Origin: Periconia sp. R9002
Taxonomy: Eukaryota; Ascomycota; Dothideomycetes; Pleosporales; Periconiaceae
Reading direction: 5' to 3'
Assembly: GCA_023627715.1 (NCBI GenBank)
Contig: JAMAHW010000040.1
Location: 1 to 64,000 of the forward strand
DNA length: 64,000 bases
Under the pieces are notes generated by a model, which ran no database searches, was not told the origin of the DNA, and saw nothing but the letters and a program-made list of their open reading frames with translations. This document shows, piece after piece, positions 56,001 to 64,000 of the stretch. The position numbers and the translations under genes are program-made. The first letter of the stretch is position 1. Each line of letters begins with the position of its first letter.

Positions 56001-59000
56001 GTCAAAAGTGTAGGACGAGTAATGCAGCATGCGGCTTTTTTTCCCTATCCCCATTGCGTTCCCATGGGATACAAGACTCGTGGCGAGAGCAGCATGTGAA
56101 ACCGCAACACCCTTTGGCACGCCTGTGCTGCCGGATGTGAAGATAATGTACGCTCTCGTAGAATCAGTGAAACGAGGCAGCGCCAGTGGAGACGTGTCTG
56201 CTGTAGTACCAAGCTGATGGGTCACCGTGACTCTGTCAAGTCTACCGTCATCGATGGAATGGGGAAGATCATCTGTTGTAACTATGTGCCTGAGATCTGC
56301 AAGGTCGATAATCTGTTGGATTCGCTCTCGGCTGTATCTTGGATCCACGAAGACTGCCACGCCACCTACTTGCACGATCGCCAGCAATGTCACGACAGAC
56401 CATGATGACCGAGGAAGAGCAAATCCGACGGGTGTCCCAGGGACGACGCCACGTCCGATGAGTCTACGGGCCAGCACGCTGGAGCGCTCATGTAGCTGTT
56501 TATAAGTCAAAGACTCGTCCCAAGCGTTAACGGCTTGACTATTGGCGTCCAGGTCCAGGTGTTCTTGAATGAGGTCGTGCACGCAGCGACTGACGGATAT
56601 TAGACGTGGTTGGTGGTTCCATTGACTTACTAATGTCGCATCGTAGTCACTAAAGAGTTCAATGTGCCCAATAGTCTGTTCCGGTGGCCCAGTTTCCAAC
56701 TGTCTGAAAACCGCGCGCAACTGATGAAGAAGACGATGGACCTGGTCCATTGACAAGACTTCATGATTGTAAGTAGCCTTGAGATGTACTTCGCTCGCTG
56801 ACATCGAACATTCTAGGACCAAAGGATACCCTGTAAAAGCTCGCGGGGCTTCGCGGACTTCAACAAGACCTAGCGATCCCTCTAGAGTGCTTCCCGATTG
56901 ATCAGGCTGGATGATGAGAAGATTTTGGAAATTGCAAGCTGCCTTTGCATCTTCATTCAAGTCACGGATCTGCTGAAGTCCAATATGCTGATTATCTATC
57001 AGTTCTATAGCTGTGTCGTACACAACCGCCAGCAAATTCGAAACCGTAGATTCGCTACTTAAGACCACCCGCAGGGGGATTGTTGTGATGGTCGGGCCGG
57101 CAATAGCTTCGACGTCCGGTATGTCAACATCGCGTCCACTCAATGTCAGACCGAAGACTACATCGGGAGATTCGGTATATTGCGATATCACCAGAGCCCA
57201 CGCTGCTTTTATTAGCGTAGGAGTATTTGCATTTTGGCTTTCTCGGTCGGCCAGCGGCACACTGAGAGACACGACACCGGGAGGTAATGGTGCCGCTTTT
57301 ACAGGTTGTCGTGAAGGAAATGATGTCGCGGACGTTCCTTCAAGGTAACGAATCCAGAAGGCACGGATAGTTTCTGGGTTGCGTCCCTTGATATGCTGAA
57401 TAAAGCGGTGAAATGGTACGAGATTGGGTGATTGACGCGTGTGATATATGGAGGTCAGGCGGTTCAAGACAAGCTCGTCGGACCATCCGTCGTAGAGTGA
57501 GTGGTGTAGAGTCCATACAAAGTAGGTTTGGTCCTCCTCACGGACGATGGCGTAACGTGCTAGTGGTTGGAGTTCCTTGAGCGGTTGCGAATCGTCTTCG
57601 GCAAGATAATGTTGAAGATTTGTGGAGGAACCCCAAAGAATGTCTTCTTCTTTCATAACTATCTGATAGGCCTCGAGTGAGGAGGCAAAAACCATGCGTG
57701 ACCGTAGTATTTGTGTCTCATTTACGATCTGTTGCCATGCATTCTGGAACCTGCGTATGTCCAGCGTTTTAGGCAGCTGATAGGTTCGTCTCAAAGTGTA
57801 TGCGCCTGGGTCTCGCAATGTGAGGGCGAACAATCCCTCCTGAAGAGGGGTACACGGGTAGATGTCCTCTATTCGGTCTTTGACCTCTCTCAGGGACGGG
57901 ATGTCGTCAAGCAGCACATTAAAGGATGTAGAAGGTGCTAAAAGATTAAAGGGCGAGTAAAGAGCTTCTTTGGTGCTATCCAAGTCTTTGTTCCTCGATT
58001 CTAGGGCTCTAGCCATCTCTGAGAGAGTTGGGTGCTGGAAAATGAGGGTGGCAGGTAACGAAAGGCCAATTTTCCGTACAGCTGCAGATAGGCGGATGGT
58101 AAGAACTGAGTCTCCGCCAAGATGGAAGAATTGATCGTCTTGGCCGATTAGAGACTCATCTATGCCAAGCACGTCTGACCAAAGCTGCTGGAGTTTTAGT
58201 TCTGAGTCTGTGGTAGGAAGAGACTTTTGAGATCCTGCCAAGGAATACAGAAGCCACTCAGATTCCGGTATATCGCCAGCTAACGCTGTGAGCAACTTCC
58301 GGTCTACTTTTCCTGCAGAAGTGTACGGTAGCCTAACGAGCGGAATGTATACAGAGGGGATCATATATGGTGGCAGCGCTTGGGCGAGCTCCTGCTTGAG
58401 AATGATTAAGAAGTCTCGCAAGGTGTCTGTTATGGGCACAGGGCCATCTTGCTCCTCGAAGCCATGGCGTGGGACTGTAAAAAAAGCAACCAAAGCCTTA
58501 CGCGATGTCGATCCGGGAACTGGCAGTACTTGGACAGTGGCTTTATCTTTTGTGTCCAGTTTTAAAGACAGTTGATGCTCAATTTCGCCAATCTCGAGTC
58601 GCTGGCCATGAAGTTTGATTTGTCCGTCTTCACGGCCAACGAAGATCAACGACCCATCTTCCTCATATCTGACAAGGTCACCGCTCATATATAATTGACT
58701 TCCGACTGGAAGTGGCTCGGGCAGCCATGGAGCAGACCCGAAGAAGCGAGCTTCCGTTTGAGCTGGGTTCTTCAGATAGCCCCTGGCAACGATACGGCCT
58801 TCGATTACCAGTTCACCGACAGCACCGACTGGGACCAGGCGATTGTGGTCACCTGGACTAACGATCCAGGCGCGAGAACCCAATGGTACGCCAATGTGCT
58901 CTTTATGGGAGGATGGGGTCAGAGGTGCCGCGGTCGCCGAGCAGAATATGGAGCACTCTGAGGGACCATATGAGTTGAAAAGCTCTACCTTGTCGGCCCA

Positions 59001-62000
59001 TTTCGTTATCACCGCCTGAGTCAGCCATTCTCCTCCCGTAACTAATGTCTTTAGAGATGGGACAGCCTCGGGATTTATCATTGCGGCCACGGTCGGTGTG
59101 AGATCAGCCCAGGTGACTTGGAGCCTGTTCATTGCTCCAGCTAGATCACCGAAGCGCTCATCCTCAGATACAACACAGACGCATCCGCCACGCATTAGGG
59201 TAAAGCAAACCTCCTCTATGCTTACGTCAAAGGTGTACGATGCAAAGTGCAGGACGCGCGAGTCGGAGTTCATATTGATTGGGCTCATCGACTTGGCAGA
59301 AGTGGTACTCAATGACCCATGTTCAAGTATTGACCCCTTTGGCGCGCCCGTACTGCCAGATGTGAAGATGACAAAAGCAGGGTCAGATGGCTGGGATATT
59401 TCATTGACCAATTCAGTATGCCCTTCCGTCCTTGGTGATTCAGAAGGGTCAATTGTAATGACAGTAGGGAAAGTGGTAGATAGATTTGACTCAAATTCGC
59501 GAAAGCAGAGGCATATTGGCGCTTCCGTGTCTGAGGCCATGGTCTCCAGCCTCTGTCGAGGTGCCTTGGGATCAAGGGGTACCGCGGCACCACCAGACTT
59601 GTGGATCGCCAGGATTCCGACAACCGCCCAGAGGGATTTTGTGAACATGAACGGAACCATGACTCCGCGAGTGACTCCTCGAGCCCTCAGCTCTGCAGCT
59701 AAGTTTGTAGCAAGAGTATCTAACTGGGAATAGGTCAGTTCCCCATCAAATGAGCTTACTGCGGGAGCTTCTGGCTGGCGTAGGGCTTGCTGCTTGAATC
59801 CCTGATGGAGGCACAGTTCGTGGGCTGGAGGTGGCGAAGAGTTCCACTGTTGAATTGTGGCCAGACTTCTTGGTCCAACCAGATCAAGATGTCGCAATTC
59901 CTCGTAAGGTTGGGTGACGATGGATAAAATTGCCTGTGAGAAGGTATCTGCAATGTTGCCGGCTAGGTCCGAGGAGATTCTGTCCTGCCAATGCTCCAAG
60001 ACAATAGACACATCGTCTCCGGTATCCTCTACGTCAACTGCGATGTCAAACTGCGGCATGTTAGCTTTGCTCCTATGTGATTATCTTGATGTTGTAGTGC
60101 TAGATTACTTACCTCGGTGGGATCACTGGCTCTCTCACGGCGGAATTGAATCAATCCCTCGGAGCCAGGAATGGTACCATTAGAGCGCCTTTGAAAGGAA
60201 AATACTGTGTTGAAGCGGGCTTGGTCGCCTAGCCCTAGGCTGTGGATAATGTCTGCTAGAGAGGTGAACTGGTGCGGCAAACTTTCTACAAAGTAATCTT
60301 GAAGTCCTTGTAAAATTTCAAGCGAAGAAGAGCTGGGGCGAGCAGAAACTTGACAAATCAGGAGATTAAGGAACGGGCCAATGACATCCTCGATCCCATC
60401 GATTGGGGCATCTCTTCCAGACACGATATAACCAAAGCTGACTTTCTCTGCGTTGCAATAAACTCGGAGGACCAAGGCCCATGCAGTTTGAAGGAGAGTT
60501 GACAGAGTCACTCCGCTTTGGATACAGAATGTCCGGATCTGAGCGATGGATCTTGGCAAAGCTACTTGAGTACAGTGAATGCTATGCTCGGGCGCGGATG
60601 ATTGAAGAGAATTTGGCACCAGACAAGGTTCGATCTCAGCAAGGCGGCTTGCCCAGTAATTAAGGTGCAACCCCTCTGGTTGTCTAAGTAAGAAGGAAAC
60701 AAAATCGTGATATTGGGACAGAGGAGGGGAGATGTGATGGCCATGATATGCTGCAGTAAGGTCGCGAAGCAAGATGTTAGTGGATGCCCCGTCGCTTATC
60801 GCATGGTTCATGTCAAGGCGGACGAAGACAGCTCCGGAACTTGTAGTGCATATACTCAGTCTGTGCAAGGGTTGCCCAGGCAAAAACTTCAGTCCCGGCA
60901 GTTCGGCAAGAGCGGTTGAAGGATCACCATCTTCGGACTCAAGCTGCACCACTTCTCCAGGAAATTCTCGTAAGACAGCCTGGTCGTATATACTTGATGG
61001 GAAAATGCTTTCCACGAATACGGTTCGGAGAATCGCTTGCCGCTGGATAACTTCTTGCCAAGCGCGTTCTAGCTTCTTCGCAATGACCGGTTCACCTGAA
61101 GCTGGGGCCAAAACTTCTGCGGTGGTAGCATACTCATAGAACTCTAGATTGCGAGCCTGGGAGATCAAAAGTCCAGTCTGAATAGGTGTGCTCGGGTAAA
61201 GGCCCTCGAGATTTGCTGTGGTGGTTGGTGGTTTGATAGAGGGGATGACCTCGTTGATAATGCGATCAATATGAGCATAGCTCACGTCTAGCAGAGGAAA
61301 GTCGCAACGGGACAGAATAGCAACACTATGAGCGACGGTTTCTTCAAGTATGGCGCGATACTGTACCATCCATTCTTCTAAGCGTTCCCGGTGTCTGGTA
61401 GATCTTGGATAGGAGAGTTGAATGCGTAGCTCTCCGGTATTAACAGATGCTAGAACTTCAAACAGCGAGAATCTGAGTAAGTCAGGGTAGAGGCAGCTAA
61501 TGTCGGGAGGGGTGGCACGTCGAAATAAACCGTCGTCTTGCTCAAGTCCTTGATACCGGCCCAAGTAATTAAATACGATTTCCATGGGAAAATGCCCGCC
61601 GAAACGAGCCTGTCCCTCTGGAGTTAGGAAGCGACTTGCGAAGTACGGCCATCCATTTTGGGGTAGGTAGTGTCTGGAGTCCTTGATGCGGCTAATAGTA
61701 TCTAACGCACTTTGACCTGGCACTGCCACTAGTGGTGCGAAGGTACTAAACCAGCCCACAGTTGAGGAAATATCATATTTATCGGCCAACGCATCTCGGC
61801 CATGGCCCTCGTTGAAAATTGCTGGTGTGTCACGGTCAGGAAACACGCGAACAAATGCATGAAGCAGAGCCCCAAGCATGACATCAACCGGCTCGGTACG
61901 AAGAGTTGATTGAGATTCTGTGAGTAAACGGGATGTGGTTGTCTTGTCCAAGATGAAACTTAGACGCTGGACTTCACCATGTGTGTTTGGCTGCCCAACC

Positions 62001-64000
62001 AAGCCCCAGAATTCGATGTCAGTCTCCGGTGGACTCTGTGGTAATACTGTGGTTGTGTCCCTGAGATGGCCCATGCTGTAATCTCCAAGCAACTGCGACC
62101 ACTGATGGAACGGAAAAGGTGGGCTATCGACATTGGAAATGCCTAACACATGATCTTCAATTTCTTTAACAATGACTCGCCAGGAAACGTGGTCAACCAC
62201 AAGATGATGGGCTGCAAGAAAGAGAATATCTTTCTCATTATCGAATCTGAACAGGCGAGCAACAGCCAGTGGACCATTTGATATGTCAATAGAACCAATG
62301 GCTGACTCAAGAGAAGAGCCAATGTCGCCTTTGGCGATGTTCTCTAAGACAACGAGATCAATCGACCCAGCCACTTGGTCACTTACCGACTGCATCCATT
62401 CGCCCTCGTCATCATTGAAGCGTGCACGAAGCATCGTGTGCCTATTGACTGCCGCATGTAAGGCAGCGATGAGTTTCTCCGAGCTGACTGTTCGATTTAA
62501 TTCGAGGTATTGGCTCTGATAATAGCGCTCCTCTCCATCGGGATCTGCATCAAAGTACAACGCTTGGATGGGTGAAAGGCCAAAGGGAATGAGAGCTGAA
62601 TACTCGTGCTTGACCGTCTCTGCAGTGACCTCTGTCCGGCGAGCGACGATTGGTGCGATGCGGGCAATGGTTCGAAATTGAAGAATGTCCTGGGCAGTCA
62701 AGTTGATTTTATCCCGACGTCCGCGAGAGGATGCTTGAATGGCAGAGATTGAATCGCCACCTATATTGTAAAAAGGTGTATCTCGTCCAAACCTATCCAT
62801 GGGCAAGTTCAGAACCTCGCTCCATATGTGCGCTATGGCTTCTTCTGTCTGATTTGAAAACTTCGTTACTGGCGGCTCGAATACTTGCGGTAGGGAGTCA
62901 ACAGTTGCTTCACCTATACGGCCAACATACTGAATAGAGCCGTCTGAGTTGTACCTGACCAGTTTTCCCGTCTTGAAGAAACGCCGTGAAACGCCGGAGA
63001 TATTGCGATGGGGCGGTTTGCTCCACGTGGGGGTCTCAATAAACGCAGTGATTGTATCGTGTAACACTCGATCATATCCAAGGCCCAATGTATAGCCTTC
63101 AATTATGAGTTCACCAATCGCACCAATCGGAGCAAGTAAATCAGTTGTTTTGGCGTCTGCGACCCAAAGCATCACATTCTTCACAGTTCGGCCAATACTT
63201 TGAGAGTCAGAGCTCTGCGGATAGTCTTCACTATATGTCGTGTCTCCAGTCTCAGCAGTAGAAAATGACTGGAGGATATTTATCTCCCTCCACGTGTCCG
63301 GAACTTGGCTTGATGAAAGTTCCCCGGTAACAACCAGCGTTTTAAGAGAAGGAACGGCCCGGGGATCGAGTGAATCCGCCAGCGTTGGTGTGAGGATGAC
63401 ATAGTTCGCGTTTAGCTCGTTTGCGCTTTCAACGTCAGCCGATAAGTCAGCCGAAGGTGGCAGGACGCATAGTCGCGCCCCTGTGGCTAAAGTGGCCCAG
63501 ACTTCCATCATGCCCTCGTGACTGTAGTAAGGGGCGTGCTGTAACACGCGAGATGACCTGTCTAACTTCAGTCCTGTACTGTAGGCAATGACACGGCTGG
63601 CAACACTGCGGTGGTCCAGAAGAACTCTGTTGGGGCTAGCGCTAGGTCCAGACGTATGAATAGCAGAGCATAGGTCGTCAAGAGTAGCTATATCCCATCG
63701 ATCGCTTGGATGGCCTCTGTCATATATGGATAACGCATTTAGGGGAATGACGTCGGGCACTAGCGATTCAGCTAAACCGAGAAACCGTACAGTGGCGATA
63801 GCAACTTGAGATTTCGAGACAGCAATGGAATCCCTCAACACGGAAATATCATTTGAATCATCGAGGACCTGTATAACCCCTCCTGCCTTGAGGATAGCTA
63901 GAAGACCGATGATAGCCCAGATAGATCTTTCAGCTAGAACCAGTACTCGTACACCTGGCCCCACGCCTTTCTCGCGTAGCCTGTAGGATAAGGCAAGAGC
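50040..64000 (-). CDS. Non-ribosomal peptide synthetase, 3' portion (5' end outside the window)
   Basis: Two exons are visible, 64000-60113 and 60050-50040, joined by a 62-bp intron (GTAAGT donor, GCTAAC branch, CCGCAG acceptor) in phase, encoding 4632 residues. Domain order is A*(partial, to about 62900)-T(62830-62700)-E(62600-61250)-C(61230-59950)-A-T(to about 58000)-C(57880-56590)-A-T(to about 54760)-C(54620-53300)-A-T(to about 51440)-E(51400-50060). The three complete A domains have intact FTSGSTGxPKG, SGDLVRY or TGDLVRY and GKVDR/GKADR cores. The first A domain has lost A3, A7 and A8. Carrier domains read GGDSI, GGDSV, GGDSL and GGNSI. E domains show HHLVVDHVSW and HHLVTDMISW, HGRD and NYLG. 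No thioesterase, reductase or terminal C domain is seen. It should assemble a peptide with at least three residues specified by the complete A domains; product and substrates are unknown. Confidence 0.95.
60051..60112 (-). other. Intron in the NRPS gene
   Basis: The 62-bp GT-AG intron joins RRERASDPTE to FDIAVDVEDTGDD inside a condensation domain. Both flanking frames are otherwise open for thousands of bases, so the splice is needed for a continuous protein. Confidence 0.9.

Noticed and set aside
59098..59733. 211-codon plus-strand frame inside the NRPS
   Set aside because: It is antisense to a well-defined adenylation domain.
50040..64000. Internal repeated segments in the NRPS
   Set aside because: They reflect homologous A, T, C and E modules and not independent DNA repeats.
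1..64000. tRNA, rRNA or CRISPR features
   Set aside because: No cloverleaf-like sequence with an intact T-loop was noticed, there is no rRNA, and no regularly spaced repeat array. This was an eye search only, so small RNAs may be missed.

Overview
The window is genomic DNA of a filamentous ascomycete (Pezizomycotina). The evidence is short GT-AG introns of 47-123 bp with CTAAC/CTGAC-like branch sites, a C-to-T and G-to-A (RIP-type) mutated Ty3/Gypsy retrotransposon, large non-ribosomal peptide synthetase and P450 genes, and fungal families such as ankyrin/CorA membrane proteins, BCS1-type AAA ATPases and LtrA proteins. The exact class cannot be fixed from the sequence alone.

Layout. 1-4416: AT-rich, stop-riddled Gypsy retrotransposon on the minus strand, cut by the window edge, with a probable LTR at about 4020-4416. 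5.3-9.9 kb: a 1477-residue protein with a CorA-like membrane tail, followed by a decayed NACHT ATPase fragment. 11.3-18.3 kb: a compact putative triterpenoid locus of a squalene-hopene cyclase flanked by two P450 genes. 18.9-22.4 kb: a formate/nitrite transporter and an amino-acid transporter. 23.2-28.5 kb: an F-box pseudogene, a BCS1-like ATPase, a cluster of imperfect 55-80 bp repeats, a small bacterial-type cold-shock protein and a SnoaL/NTF2-like protein. 29.5-39.4 kb: a secreted glycosidase-like protein, two fungal genes of unknown function and a 1301-residue ankyrin-repeat membrane protein. 40.5-46.2 kb: an LtrA-family membrane protein, a secreted NucA/NucB-type nuclease-like protein and a small unknown gene. 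46.6-48.7 kb: remnants of an MFS transporter and of a chitin synthase C-terminal half. 50.0-64.0 kb: the 3' part of a giant NRPS gene running off the right edge.

How the genes may work together. The cyclase (DxDDTA motif, so it should protonate squalene directly) and the two P450s suggest cyclization to a hopane-type triterpene followed by two oxidations; this is inference from clustering. The NRPS reads A*-T-E-C / A-T-C / A-T-C / A-T-E within the window. The first adenylation domain is degenerate, and the enzyme ends in an epimerization-type domain with no visible release domain. Neither pathway shows its full tailoring or transport set here.

Spliced gene models were built by matching GT-AG sites and checking reading phase. 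Most close exactly. One (the glycosidase-like gene) does not, and this is flagged. A roughly 40-60 bp dispersed repeat with a conserved CCCTGGGTAT core occurs three times, and several intergenic regions hold unexplained inverted or direct repeats.
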